Notes under the pieces: model-generated
What the model saw: the letters and a program-made list of their open reading frames with translations, nothing else
Told to the model about the DNA's origin: nothing
Databases searched by the model: none
DNA from: Nitrobacter sp963807355
GTDB taxonomy: Bacteria; Pseudomonadota; Alphaproteobacteria; Rhizobiales; Xanthobacteraceae
NCBI GenBank assembly: GCA_963807355.1
Contig: CAWEBX010000004.1
Coordinates: 1-64,000 of the forward strand
Direction: 5' to 3'
DNA length: 64,000 bases
In this document: one piece after another, positions 1-9,626 of the stretch
How positions within the stretch are numbered: the stretch's first letter is position 1
How the letters are laid out: the number at the start of each line of letters is the position of its first letter
Position numbers and translations under genes: made by a program

Positions 1-969
1 ATTCTGATCTGGCTGTTGGCCGTGCCGGAGCTGCGCCGCTGGCTGCGGACGCCGTGGCCTTATGTCGGGGGTCTGGTGGCGCTGGCGATCTTCTCGCCGG
101 TCCTGATCTGGAACGCCGAACACCATTGGGTATCGTTCGCTAAGCAGTTTGGTCGCGCACGCGTCGACCAATTGACCCTTCGCTATATCATTGAGTTGAT
201 CCCGACTCAGATCGCCTTCGCGACGCCGCCGGTGCTCGGTCTCGCCGCGATGGGGCTGTTTGCATTGGCGAAACGCGGCGAGGGCACGCTGGCGGCGCGA
301 GTGCTGATCAATGCGATGGTGTGGACGCTGACGATCTATTTTGTCTGGCATTCGCTGCATGGGCGCGTCGAGGCCAACTGGTTCGGACCGATCTATCCGG
401 CGCTGGCGATCGCGGCGGCGGTGGCTTCCGACGTCGCACGCTGGCAGCCGCGCGGTAGGCACTTCGCAGATGCCTGCCGGCGCTGGGCGCTGCCGGTGGG
501 TGTTGGCATGTTCGTGGCGCTGGTGTTGCAGGTGAACACTGGCCTACTCTCGGGCTATCGGCGCGATGCTTCGGTGCGTAGCGTTGGCGTTGGTTTTCCA
601 GAGCTTGCCGCGGAGATTGAGGCGATGCGCGCGAAAAGCGGCGTGCGCTGCGTGCTCGCTCAGGGTTATGGCGTAACGAGCTGGCTTCAATTCTATCTGC
701 CGAAGGGCACTTGCGTGGAGCAGCATTTCGAGCGCATTCGCTGGATCAACGCTCCGCCGCCAAATGCGGACCAACTTACGGGCAGGCTGCTTTACGTCGA
801 TGACAAATCGGCCAACTGGCCGCGCGTCGCGCAGTCTTTCAATCACGTCGAGAAGGTTGCGACCCTCGAACGCAAACGCGGGCCGCTGACGATCGAGACC
901 TTCCAGATCGACGTGGTAGCGGAGCCCAAGGGCGATGTGCTCGCGCCGCTGCCGCCGGAATTGAAGTAG
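1..969 (+). CDS. ArnT-like (family 39) glycosyltransferase, C-terminal part, cut by window edge
   Basis: The frame is open from base 1, so the true start lies upstream and only about 320 C-terminal residues are seen. The visible part begins inside a membrane region, with hydrophobic helices around 'YVGGLVALAIFSPVLIW' and further segments up to about residue 185, then a soluble C-terminal domain. The stretch 'PVLIWNAEHHWVSF' resembles the membrane part of dolichyl-phosphate-mannose-type (GT39/ArnT) glycosyltransferases, which move sugars from lipid carriers onto lipid or protein acceptors on the periplasmic side. The catalytic N-terminal loop is outside the window, so the acceptor cannot be inferred. 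Family assignment is moderate. Confidence 0.65.
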   Translation: MLIWLLAVPELRRWLRTPWPYVGGLVALAIFSPVLIWNAEHHWVSFAKQFGRARVDQLTLRYIIELIPTQIAFATPPVLGLAAMGLFALAKRGEGTLAARVLINAMVWTLTIYFVWHSLHGRVEANWFGPIYPALAIAAAVASDVARWQPRGRHFADACRRWALPVGVGMFVALVLQVNTGLLSGYRRDASVRSVGVGFPELAAEIEAMRAKSGVRCVLAQGYGVTSWLQFYLPKGTCVEQHFERIRWINAPPPNADQLTGRLLYVDDKSANWPRVAQSFNHVEKVATLERKRGPLTIETFQIDVVAEPKGDVLAPLPPELK

Positions 970-1166
970 CTGAATTCAGTTACAGGTGGCCGGGCGGCTG
1001 AACTCGATCTGAAAGATCGAGAGTACATGCAACCAACAAACCCGTTGGCAGCGTCGGAACCAGGCTGCGCGCCAGCCGTTGTCGGTCAACGAGCGCTCCG
1101 GAACCGCGATTTCGTCATGCGGCCGAGCGGGGGCTGTTCCACACACAACCAAAAAGGATCCGCGAC

Positions 1167-1760
1167 ATGAAAAAGATTCTGATCGCTCTCGCCGCCACCA
1201 CCATGCTGACCGGAGTGGTATCTGCTCAGTCCATAAGCGAAAGAACCGGCGTCAATTCCGTGCTCGGCGTCGCGTCATCTACGGCCGACTTTGTCAAGGA
1301 GGTCGCAACCAGCGACATGCTGGAAATAGAGGCTGCCAAGATCGCGCAGCAGAAGGGCAATGATGCGGAAAAGAAATTTGCCGAACGGATGATCGCCGAC
1401 CATACCCAGACCTCGAACGACCTCAAGGGTATGGTGAAAAGCGGCGACCTGAAGGCCGAGTTGCCGACCGCGCTCGACAGTTCCGCACAAATCAAGCTCG
1501 ACAAGCTCGAAGTCGCGACACCTCAGGAATTCGCCGCACTCTACGATCCGATGCAGGTCGATGCCCATGAAGACGCGGTGTCGCTATTCGAGCGCTATTC
1601 CAAGAGCGGAGATAACCCCAATCTGAAGAACTGGGCCGGCAAGACGTTGGAGATGCTCAAGAGCCACCTCGTCATGGCAATCAAGATGAATGAGGATCGG
1701 CGTTCGACGGTCGGCAGCTCGAAAACGGCGCCCGCGCCAACGCGGATGGACCGGAAGTAG
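1167..1760 (+). CDS. DUF4142 family exported protein
   Basis: The 197-residue product starts with a clear Sec signal peptide (MKKILIALAATTMLTG, cleavage probably after VVSA). The mature part is almost entirely helical and ferritin-like in pattern, as in DUF4142 proteins: 'FVKEVATSDMLEIEAAKIA', then 'FAERMIADHTQTSNDLK', then a C-terminal helix with 'WAGKTLEMLKSHLVMA'. The ATG follows a purine-rich ribosome site (aaaaagga). The molecular role of DUF4142 is unknown; members are periplasmic and often stress-associated. It stands alone, between the glycosyltransferase and a decayed region. Confidence 0.85.
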   Translation: MKKILIALAATTMLTGVVSAQSISERTGVNSVLGVASSTADFVKEVATSDMLEIEAAKIAQQKGNDAEKKFAERMIADHTQTSNDLKGMVKSGDLKAELPTALDSSAQIKLDKLEVATPQEFAALYDPMQVDAHEDAVSLFERYSKSGDNPNLKNWAGKTLEMLKSHLVMAIKMNEDRRSTVGSSKTAPAPTRMDRK

Positions 1761-1807
1761 GCGGCACCACCGCCGCGCATGTCGCGGTTGGTTATTGTGT
1801 AAGCAGC

Positions 1808-1832
1808 GCCGCGCGCGCGACGAGCGCGCGGC
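1808..1832 (+). terminator. GC-rich hairpin after the DUF4142 gene
   Basis: A perfect 9-bp inverted repeat (GCCGCGCGC / GCGCGCGGC, 7-base loop) lies 48 bases past the DUF4142 stop. It could end transcription, but no T-run follows it, so it may equally be a simple GC-rich palindrome. Confidence 0.35.
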
Positions 1833-1971
1833 CAGACACGCGTCATCGCCCCTGTTGTTTAGCGGCGCGGGGACGCCGTCGTGTTACGCTTCAATTTCGC
1901 GCCGTCAAAAGAGGGCGCGCGGAACGCCGGGTGCCCGATGCACCCATTACCGGCGCTCAGGCAAGCTTGGA

Positions 1972-2426
1972 TTATCTGTGACGAACATTAAAGAAATTCA
2001 GAAGTCCCGGATGAACCAAAACTGCCATCTCATGATCGAGATGCTCTTCCTGACGAAAGCTGTAAAAATATCTGTTCTTTCCATTCACGGTGTCCACATT
2101 TACGATAACGCCGACATTGTATAGCTCATCTACAAGCCGCAGGAGATCAACTCGTCCACGGAGTTCTTTAGCACGTCTGCTAATGAATCAGCATTCTCAT
2201 AGCGCCTTCTACGAATGCCATTGCGAATGCCTGCAATTGTCTTATGCGAGTATTTTACTGATATTTGTTCGAAGAGTTCGACGGCGGAAATGCGCGCATA
2301 TTTATTCAAACAATCTTTGGTACCCTGCTCCGTAATTTTTTCGTGCTGTGGATTTATTTTCGCGTAGGCTTTTAAAAAGCGAACTATGTCTCGCGGCTTA
2401 TACCAAGTACTGTTAATCAGAAATGA
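1972..2426 (-). pseudogene. C-terminal remnant of a large P-loop ATPase (Sll1717-like), frameshifted
   Basis: Read on the minus strand, this AT-richer stretch gives 'FLINSTWYKPRDIVRFLKAY...' and later, in the next frame, 'RLVDELYNVGVIVN...NRYFYSFRQEEHLD', ending with 'VHPGLLNFFNV'. The W-x-x-PRD-hI-x-F motif and the 'Y-x-x-G-h-I ... F-x-Y-R ... h-H-x-x-L' tail fit what I remember of the C-terminus of Sll1717-family P-loop ATPases, proteins of about 500-600 residues. A frameshift near 2150 makes an early TAG at 2130. The upstream part of the gene is replaced by the IS remnant at 2427, and its N-terminus seems to lie at 3480-3626. Base composition differs from neighbouring genes, suggesting acquired DNA. 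The family call rests on recall of motifs only. Confidence 0.5.
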
Positions 2427-3476
2427 TGACCTGAGCCCCTGAACTTCCTCCAAAAATGGGTAGAGTTCGTCACCTTGAGGAGACGGAGATGAAGCAGTCG
2501 AGGTTCACGGAAGAGCGGATCATTGGATCGCGAGAACATGAAGCGGGTTCGAAGACGGGGGATGTTGCCGAAGATGGGATCACAGCGCGAGTTCTACAAA
2601 TGGAAGGCCAAGTATGGTGGCCTGACGTATCAGAAGCTCGACGCCTCAAGATCCTGGCCGACGAGGATGCGAAGCTAAAGAAGCTGTTGGCCGAGGCGAT
2701 GCTCGGCAACGCCAGCTGAAGGACCTCAATGTCAAAAAATGGTGACTCGCAGGCGGCAGGCTGTGGCTCACCTTGACGAGTTTTGAGGTCAGTAGCGGCG
2801 GGCGTGTGAGTGAAGGCTGATCGATCCTCGGTGCGTTATCTCAGCGCTTCGGCCTGACGACGCGATGCGTTGCGCTCGCTCCTGCGTGAGCTGCGTCGGT
2901 ACGCCGGCACTTCGGCTATCGCCGTCTGCTTCTCATGATCCGCAGCGAAGGCGTGCTGATCAACCACAATAAGCTAGGCGGCTTTCCGAGGAGCGGCTGC
3001 GTTCGCCGGCGAGTTGGACGTAAAAGAGCTCTGGAACACGGGCCCCGATGGCGTTGCCGCAGGTGACCGAACAGCGTTGGTCACTGGATTTTGTCAGCGA
3101 CACGCTGACCGACAACCGGCGCTTCCGTATCTGGCTGTCGTGGATGACTTCACCCGGGAATGCATCGCACTGGTCGCCGACACTTGTCGGGGATCGGTCG
3201 GTCGTGAGCTCGATGCCGCGATCGCCCGACAGGTCGACCAACGATGATCGTCAGTGACAACGGGACCGAGCTTACTCAGCATGGCCATCCTGCGCTGGTC
3301 GCAGCTACACGCGATCGAGTCGGTACTACACGTACCGGGCAAGCCGCAGCAGATGCCTTCGTGGAAAGCTTCAATGGGCGAGCGCGACGAGTTGTGGGAA
3401 CGAGGACATTGTTCTCTTCACTCCAGCATGCTCGCGAGCTGCTCGCCGAATGGCAGGTGATTGACAACACCGAGCT
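2427..3476 (+). mobile_element. Decayed IS3-family (IS407-like) insertion sequence
   Basis: The OrfA-like start is at 2489 (MKQSRFTEERIIG) and its end resembles 'SEARRLKILADEDAKLKKLL', the usual OrfA leucine-zipper region. OrfB pieces follow in different frames: 'MALPQVTEQRWSLDFVSD' (about 3048), 'VVDDFTRECIALVAD' (about 3130), 'MIVSDNGTELT' (3244) and 'AFVESFNGRARR' (about 3356), ending near 'LLAEWQV'. All three DDE residues can be seen, but at least three frameshifts and several stops separate them, so no active transposase is made. The left end is probably near TGACCTGAGCCCC at 2427. I cannot find a matching right inverted repeat near 3476, so that end seems lost. The element sits inside the P-loop ATPase gene. 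Confidence 0.85.
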
Positions 3477-3479
3477 TTG

Positions 3480-3626
3480 GCGAACCATTATGTAGTTTTT
3501 TCTGTTGCTGTGTGTCGGAAGCGAAAAAGAGATTGGATCGATAAACGTTCGAATAAAGTATTCCTGCGTTCGCAAGAATTCTTGTCTGGCGTCGTATTCT
3601 CCAAAGTTAAAATCGATCAACCGCAT
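3480..3626 (-). pseudogene. N-terminal remnant of the same P-loop ATPase gene
   Basis: On the minus strand an ATG at 3626 opens about 49 residues, including 'MRLIDFNFGEYDARQEFLR' and 'EYFIRTFIDP', before the frame runs into IS DNA. The sequence ends just where a Walker A loop would be expected. It resembles the start of Sll1717-like ATPases (a short F-G-x-x-D-A segment shortly before the nucleotide-binding loop). With the piece at 1972-2426 it gives the two ends of one gene; the central ATPase part of several hundred residues is gone, so insertion was followed by deletion. This link is an inference from orientation, AT-rich composition and order. Confidence 0.45.
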
Positions 3627-3701
3627 GATTTCTCCGTTCGAAGTATTTTTCGCCTTTGAGTCGATGTCTACAATTGATCTTCGCGTTAGGCGCGAGATTC
3701 T

Positions 3702-3780
3702 GCAAACAAAAACCCCGGCATCTCTGCCGGGGTTTGCATTTCGTGACTGACTGAGAAGCGTGGATCAGAAATCCATGCCG
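3702..3780 (-). repeat. Duplicate of the groEL terminator and last codons (remnant A)
   Basis: These 79 bases match the region from about 4525 to 4603 with only about four differences. They carry the same terminator stem (CCCCGGCA / TGCCGGGG), the same spacer and the complement of the last groEL codons (Met-Asp-Phe-stop). The match stops abruptly at 3780. The high identity suggests a recent copy of the 3' end of the groEL operon. Confidence 0.8.
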
Positions 3781-3783
3781 TCA

Positions 3784-3811
3784 CTGAAAGCCGGGCTTGC
3801 CCGGCTTTCAG
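3784..3811. terminator. Perfect 12-bp hairpin between groEL remnants
   Basis: CTGAAAGCCGGG and CCCGGCTTTCAG form a perfect 12-bp stem around a CTTG loop. It has the shape of an intrinsic terminator, but neither strand has a strong T-run directly after it and no intact gene ends here. It may be the terminator of a lost gene. Confidence 0.4.
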
Positions 3812-3850
3812 CATATATAATTCAGGGGCGGCGATCTCTGACGCTGTGCG

Positions 3851-3930
3851 TCAGAAATCCAAGCCGCTTATGCCGCCGCCCTGCATCGCAGGGACAGGGG
3901 TGTTCTTCTTCGGCAGTTCGGGACCATCCT
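3851..3930 (-). pseudogene. groEL C-terminal fragment (remnant B)
   Basis: On the minus strand the last codons read 'ELPKKNTPVPAMQGGGISG' followed by Leu-Asp-Phe-stop, a degraded form of the intact GroEL tail at 4588 (ELPKKNTPAPAMPGGGGMGG, Met-Asp-Phe). Homology runs only about 80 bases, up to about 3930, and no chaperonin sequence follows. It is more diverged than remnant A, so it is either an older copy or the last trace of a second groEL paralogue. Its orientation matches the intact gene. Confidence 0.8.
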
Positions 3931-4082
3931 TTTGATGGTGAAGAGCAGGCCAGTGAGGCGTGGATGCCGGAACAACAAGTTCGGCACGTTTGATCGGGTT
4001 TTGCCGGGGCGTGGGCTGAACCTGTGACGCCCGTCCGCAGACTGATGTTGACACTTTCGCCAAGGTGCCCGGAACGAACGTC

Positions 4083-4466
4083 ATGCCATACATCTTGCTC
4101 ATCGCCGTGGTCGGCATCCTGCTGCTTCACGTCAGCGGCGCGATCCCACTGTCGAGTGTCGGCGGGCCGATGGTGATCGCGCTGGCTGTCTTCGTCGCGG
4201 CGCTGGCCGTCGCGGTTCACGAGGCATGGACGAAAAGGCGGGGCGTGCTCGGCTGGATCGTCAATATCATTTCCTCATTTCTCGGGACGTTTGTGGCTGC
4301 CCAGTTCGGCGGCCTGATGATGGTCATGATCCTCAGCCCGTTTATGGATGGGTCGTCGCTTGCGGCTTCGGGAGGCGCGGTGATGGCTGTCTCGCTGGCC
4401 GGTACCATGGCCGCCGCGGTGCTGGGATCGTGGGGTGCGTTGGCGATTGTGAACCGCTGGTGGTAA
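4083..4466 (+). CDS. Small multi-pass membrane protein of unknown function
   Basis: An ATG at 4083 gives 127 residues (a GTG at 4065 would add six). Four hydrophobic segments are visible: 'YILLIAVVGILLLHVSG', 'VIALAVFVAALAVAV', the 'IISSFLGTFVAAQFGGLMM' region and 'AVMAVSLAGTMAAAVLG'. A basic cytoplasmic loop (WTKRRG) lies between helices 2 and 3. It is transcribed toward the end of groEL and lies between the groEL remnants and the intact gene, so it may have travelled with the duplication. I do not recognise a family. Confidence 0.6.
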   Translation: MPYILLIAVVGILLLHVSGAIPLSSVGGPMVIALAVFVAALAVAVHEAWTKRRGVLGWIVNIISSFLGTFVAAQFGGLMMVMILSPFMDGSSLAASGGAVMAVSLAGTMAAAVLGSWGALAIVNRWW

Positions 4467-4531
4467 GCGTCGCACCTCGCGCGAATATAAAAAGTCGGGC
4501 CAGACAGATTCTCGGGTTTGCACCGCAAACA

Positions 4532-4558
4532 AAAACCCGGCATCGCTGCCGGGGTTTT
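4532..4558 (-). terminator. Rho-independent terminator of groESL
   Basis: Downstream of groEL, on the minus strand, AAAACCCCGGCA pairs with TGCCGGGTTTT around a short GCGA loop, with one bulged base. A T-rich tail follows in the direction of groEL transcription. This is a standard intrinsic terminator; a close copy lies at 3702-3736. Confidence 0.8.
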
Positions 4559-4587
4559 GCATTTCGTAACTGACTGAGAAGCGTGGA

Positions 4588-6228
<1,641 letters not shown>

Positions 6229-6268
6229 GTTGGATATTTCCTTTGAATGATTTTGAAGGGGATGGCGC

Positions 6269-6586
6269 TCAGGCGGCCTTTTTCTTGGCAGGTGCGGCGT
6301 CGGTGAGGACGCCCATGATGTCGGACTCCTTCATGATGAGGAGATCCTGGCCGTCGATCTTCACCTCAGTGCCGGACCACTTGCCGAACAGCACCTTGTC
6401 GCCGACCTTGATATCGATCGGGATCAGCTTGCCGGACTCGTCGCGGCCGCCGGGGCCGACGGCTACGACCTCGCCCTGCGAGGGCTTTTCCTTGGCCGTG
6501 TCGGGAATGATAATGCCGCCTGCGGTCTTCTCTTCAGCGTCGATGCGCTTGACCACGACGCGGTCGTGAAGCGGACGGAATTTCAT
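6269..6586 (-). CDS. groES: 10 kDa co-chaperonin GroES
   Basis: This 105-residue protein begins 'MKFRPLHDRVVVKRIDAEE', with the mobile loop 'EKTAGGIIIPDTAKEKP' that contacts GroEL and the conserved 'GKWSGTEVKIDG' and 'ILIM'-type (LLIMKESDIMGV) strands. A clear AGGAGG ribosome site lies just ahead of the ATG. It is the first gene of the groES-groEL operon; GroES closes the GroEL cavity during folding. The extra C-terminal 'DAAPAKKKAA' tail is usual in this bacterial group. Confidence 0.99.
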   Translation of the reverse strand: MKFRPLHDRVVVKRIDAEEKTAGGIIIPDTAKEKPSQGEVVAVGPGGRDESGKLIPIDIKVGDKVLFGKWSGTEVKIDGQDLLIMKESDIMGVLTDAAPAKKKAA

Positions 6587-6628
6587 GCAGTCCTCCTAAG
6601 ATATTGAAAATTTGGGATGTTGTGAGTT

Positions 6629-6655
6629 CTAGCAGTCAACACAAGCGAGTGCCAG
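6629..6655 (-). promoter_or_regulatory. CIRCE element (HrcA operator) of groESL
   Basis: CTAGCAGTC, 9 bases (AACACAAGC), then GAGTGCCAG. This follows the CIRCE pattern TTAGCACTC-N9-GAGTGCTAA, with seven of nine arm positions still pairing. It lies about 40 bases ahead of groES and just downstream of the promoter, the normal place for HrcA repression. Confidence 0.8.
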
Positions 6656-6668
6656 CTAACCGGACAGG

Positions 6669-6697
6669 ACATAAGCCCGGTGCAAGACGCGGGCAAG
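6669..6697 (-). promoter_or_regulatory. RpoH (sigma-32) type promoter of groESL
   Basis: On the minus strand CTTG, 18 bases, then CTTATGT fits the alphaproteobacterial RpoH consensus CTTG-N17/18-CYTATNT exactly. Transcription would begin near 6661, placing CIRCE within the first 35 transcribed bases. groESL would thus be driven by heat-shock sigma factor and held back by HrcA. Confidence 0.65.
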
Positions 6698-6975
6698 GGT
6701 CCGAGACGTATTTTTTAAGCAATCAAAGATGGAGACTGCCAGCGCCTGGTCGTCAATCTAGCTCACCATGCAAAGCATTGTTAGCAGATGCAGTAAGCTG
6801 CTGCTAGAACTTGGTTAATTGCTGGTTTCTTTATTTTTTAACTTGTGATCCCGGCTTCGTATGTCACATTTTCCAGATGATCCGCGCATCAAAACCAGTC
6901 CAGACCGCGGATTACGGAGGAATGGAGCGTTATCGGGGAACCGGCCCGTCACTTCGCCGATAGCGCAGCCTTCTC
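6698..6975. other. Intergenic region between groESL and usg
   Basis: There is no credible gene here. The stretch around 6780-6880 is AT-rich and should hold the usg promoter, although I could not single out good -35/-10 boxes. A very strong ribosome site (AAGGAGG, 6976-6982) follows at the usg start. Confidence 0.5.
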
Positions 6976-6987
6976 AAGGAGGTTGAG

Positions 6988-7287
6988 ATGGTCACGAAGC
7001 ATGACGTGCAGTCTCGCGGCGTTTCGGATGATTTTCGCAAGCAAGTGCTCGGCTATGGCCTGACGACGGCCGAGATCCTGTACCGCCGCCCCGATCGCCA
7101 GTGGTTATTGCAGAGCTACGTCTGGCAGAATTACGACATGTTTCCGAAATTTCCGGTGCTGTGCGACTTCCTCGCTTTTTGGGAGAAGCAACTCGATGGA
7201 CCGCTGGTTTCGGTGACGGTCGCGCATTCGAGGCTGATCAAGCCTGCTGAATTGCGCGCGGTGGATGGCGTGTTCTGTCTGCATTGA
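6988..7287 (+). CDS. usg: Usg family protein
   Basis: The 99-residue protein contains the full Usg pattern: 'GYGLTTAEILYRRPD', 'LLQSYVWQNYDMFPKFP', 'LCDFLAFWEKQLDGPL', and the ending 'AHSRLIKPAELRAVDG'. Usg proteins are short soluble proteins almost confined to alphaproteobacteria; their biochemical role is unknown, and older names linking them to amino-acid biosynthesis rest on gene neighbourhood. The start at 6988 is fixed by a perfect AAGGAGG site five bases upstream. It appears to be a single-gene unit. Confidence 0.92.
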   Translation: MVTKHDVQSRGVSDDFRKQVLGYGLTTAEILYRRPDRQWLLQSYVWQNYDMFPKFPVLCDFLAFWEKQLDGPLVSVTVAHSRLIKPAELRAVDGVFCLH

Positions 7288-7478
7288 GGGCCTTGACGAT
7301 GGAGCGCTGCGGCCTCTGTTGTTGCGTAGTCAAGGCGCACGTCTTGACGCTGGCGCGGCTGCGCGTCATGTGATGATCCCGAATGCGCGCCGTACGCTCC
7401 GCAATGATGCGGCGGGTTCGCCATGAAGCGGCAGGTTCCGGGCGAGGGACAAGTACCTGCTGACGGCGAGGAGAGGTG

Positions 7479-8219
7479 ATGGGTGATATTGTCACCGCGG
7501 GCGTTTTAGTGATCGGAGACGAAATCTTGTCCGGCCGGACGAAGGACAAGAACATCGGATTCATTGCGGAATACCTGACCAATATCGGAATTGACCTCAA
7601 GGAGGTACGCATCGTCGCCGACAATGAGTCCGATATCGTTGCGGCATTGAACGCGCTTCGTGTGCGTTATACCTATGTCTTTACGACCGGAGGTATCGGC
7701 CCCACGCATGACGACATCACCGCCGACAGTATCGCGAAAGCCTTGGACGTCAGCATCGATTATCATCCCGAGGTGGTGGCGCGTTTCAAGGAGCGTTACC
7801 AGAAGCCCGGCGAGTTGAATGAGGCGCGGTTGCGGATGGCGCGCCTTCCCCGGGGGTCCGAACCGATTCAGAGCGCAACCATTCTGGCGCCCGGTTTCAG
7901 GATCGGCAACGTCATTGTCATGGCGGGAGTGCCATCGATCATGCAAGCGATGATGGATATCGTCGCGCCGTCGCTGCAGGTGGGCGAGCGGATGCTGTCG
8001 GAATTGGTGCGCGGCAATTGCCGGGAAGGTGACATCGGCACGCCGCTGCGCGAGATCGCCGAGGCGCACCCGGACACCACCATCGGCAGTTATCCCTTCC
8101 TCGACGAAAACGGCAAGCCGAACACGAGCCTTGTGGTGCGATCCCGCGATCAGGCCAAGCTGACGGCGGCAATGGACGCAATCAGAGCGATGCTGACGAC
8201 ACTCAAAGTGCCTCAGTAA
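7479..8219 (+). CDS. CinA-like molybdopterin-binding domain protein
   Basis: About 246 residues with one MoCF/MoaB-like fold: 'AGVLVIGDEILSGRTKDKN' at the start and the signature 'FTTGGIGPTHDDITADSIA' (about residues 66-84). It corresponds to the N-terminal domain of CinA (competence/damage-inducible, with nucleotide pyrophosphatase activity in some members) but lacks the C-terminal nicotinamide-nucleotide amidase domain, so pncC activity is not expected. ATG 7479 is preferred; a GTG at 7476 in the same frame is possible behind the GAGGAGAG site. It stands 100 bases ahead of gpt on the same strand. Confidence 0.9.
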   Translation: MGDIVTAGVLVIGDEILSGRTKDKNIGFIAEYLTNIGIDLKEVRIVADNESDIVAALNALRVRYTYVFTTGGIGPTHDDITADSIAKALDVSIDYHPEVVARFKERYQKPGELNEARLRMARLPRGSEPIQSATILAPGFRIGNVIVMAGVPSIMQAMMDIVAPSLQVGERMLSELVRGNCREGDIGTPLREIAEAHPDTTIGSYPFLDENGKPNTSLVVRSRDQAKLTAAMDAIRAMLTTLKVPQ

Positions 8220-8319
8220 ATGGCCCATCGGTTTGGCGTCTCGCACTCAGACCAAAAATTCTGGATATGATGAGCGAGATTTGTGCTCTTGCAAAAAGAC
8301 TTGTGACGGAAACCACCAA

Positions 8320-8826
8320 GTGACTGCTAACAAAACGCCCAACAAGGCTTTTCCGGTGTCCTGGGACCAGTTTCATCGCGACTGCCGCGCGCTGACCTGG
8401 CGGCTGAACGAGACAGGACCCTTCCATGCAGTGGTCGCGATCACCCGCGGCGGTCTCGTCCCGGCAGCGATCGTGGCGCGCGAACTCGGCGTCCGCGTGA
8501 TCGACACGGTGTGTGTCGCAAGCTACGACCATATCCGCAAAGGCGAACTGAAAGTGCTGAAAGGCATCTCAGATGCGACCGCGAAACTCGGCGGCGGCAC
8601 CGGCAAGGATCTTCTGATTGTCGACGATCTTGTCGATACCGGCGCCACAGCGCGAGTCGTGCGGAGCATGATTCCGGACGCCCATTTCGCTACCGTCTAC
8701 GCCAAGCCCCTCGGCAAACCGTTGGTTGACACGTTTATCACCGAGGTTTCGCAGGACACCTGGATTTATTTCCCGTGGGATCTCGACCTTGCCTTCGCCC
8801 CGCCGTTGCGTGACGGCGCAGCATAG
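8320..8826 (+). CDS. gpt: Xanthine-guanine phosphoribosyltransferase
   Basis: This is a PRTase-fold purine salvage enzyme converting xanthine or guanine with PRPP to XMP or GMP. Key stretches are 'AVVAITRGGLVPAAIVARELG', the PRPP loop 'LLIVDDLVDTGATARVV', and the C-terminal 'EVSQDTWIYFPWD' typical of Gpt. GTG 8320 gives 168 residues, the usual length; an in-frame start at 8233 would add a 29-residue Cys-rich extension not seen in relatives. The product feeds the guanine nucleotide pool also supplied by guaB and guaA at the far end of the window. Confidence 0.93.
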   Translation: MTANKTPNKAFPVSWDQFHRDCRALTWRLNETGPFHAVVAITRGGLVPAAIVARELGVRVIDTVCVASYDHIRKGELKVLKGISDATAKLGGGTGKDLLIVDDLVDTGATARVVRSMIPDAHFATVYAKPLGKPLVDTFITEVSQDTWIYFPWDLDLAFAPPLRDGAA

Positions 8827-8888
8827 AATTCTTCATCGTTCTCGCCGGCAACAGGTCAAGAAAACTCACGTCATGGTTCGAAAGGTTC

Positions 8889-9573
8889 ATGCATCCTTTG
8901 CAAAACCGTGTCATGCCCTTCAGGCGACATTGTCGCGGTGTCGCAGCGCGGCGCCTTCACCGGCAACCGTGGAATCATTCACGATCCGGCGACTCGGACG
9001 CTGCTGAAGCGGCGCTGGACCACCAAGGCGTGGATCGTTTGTGTCTGCGAATTTCGTGGCCGCCGCCGTGATGTGATGGCGACGCGAAGCTGGACCGAGT
9101 TGTTCTTTCTCGATGAGGCGACAGCGTTCGCGGCAGGACACCGCCCGTGCTTCCATTGCCGGCGCGCGGATGCAAATGCGTTTCGTGCCGCGTGGAAACG
9201 AGGCAATCGCGCCCGCGATGCGTCAGCGCCTTCAATTGACGCAGTTCTTCACGTGGAACGGCTCGACGGCCGCACGAAGCGACTGCATTCGCTTTCGATG
9301 CCGATCAACGAATTGCCGGACGGAGCGATGGTGCGCGCGGGTGAACAGAATTATTTGATTGTGGGCGCACGACCGTTGCTGTGGAGCTTTGATGGCTATT
9401 ACGAGGCGAGTCTGCCGCTTGCAGACCCGCGATTGATCACGCCACCATCCACCATGCGCGCATTGCAGGCCGGCTATCGTGTGAAACTGCATGAAAAGTG
9501 TGACGATTGGATCCTGTTGATTCAACGTTGTGACATCGTCTCCGGCTTCATGTTGATCTTGAGCCATAGTTGA
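8889..9573 (+). CDS. Conserved hypothetical protein, start region probably frameshifted
   Basis: From GTG 8908 the frame encodes 221 residues with 'GAFTGNRGIIHD', 'RRWTTKAWIVCVCEFRGRRR', 'ELFFLDEATAFAAGHRPC' and the pair C-x-x-C ('CFHCRRADAN'). I recall this pattern from uncharacterised proteins of rhizobia and relatives; the function is unknown. The natural N-terminus seems to be at ATG 8889 (MHPLQNRVMPF), which is in another frame. Removing one A near 8922 (cttcAggcg) would join it to 'GDIVAVSQRG'. So either an indel (real or sequencing) is present, or translation starts at GTG 8908 with a shortened end. The CxxC suggests metal or redox chemistry but proves nothing. Confidence 0.65.
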
Positions 9574-9626
9574 CAAGACAGGGATGGCCGGGCCAAGCCG
9601 TGGCACGAAAATAAAGGAAGCGGTCC

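Noticed and set aside
1690..2124. Plus-strand open frame of 144 codons overlapping the DUF4142 end
   Set aside because: Its composition follows the GC-rich codon pattern of the overlapping gene, it has no family motif, and its end lies over the ATPase remnant. It is a shadow frame.
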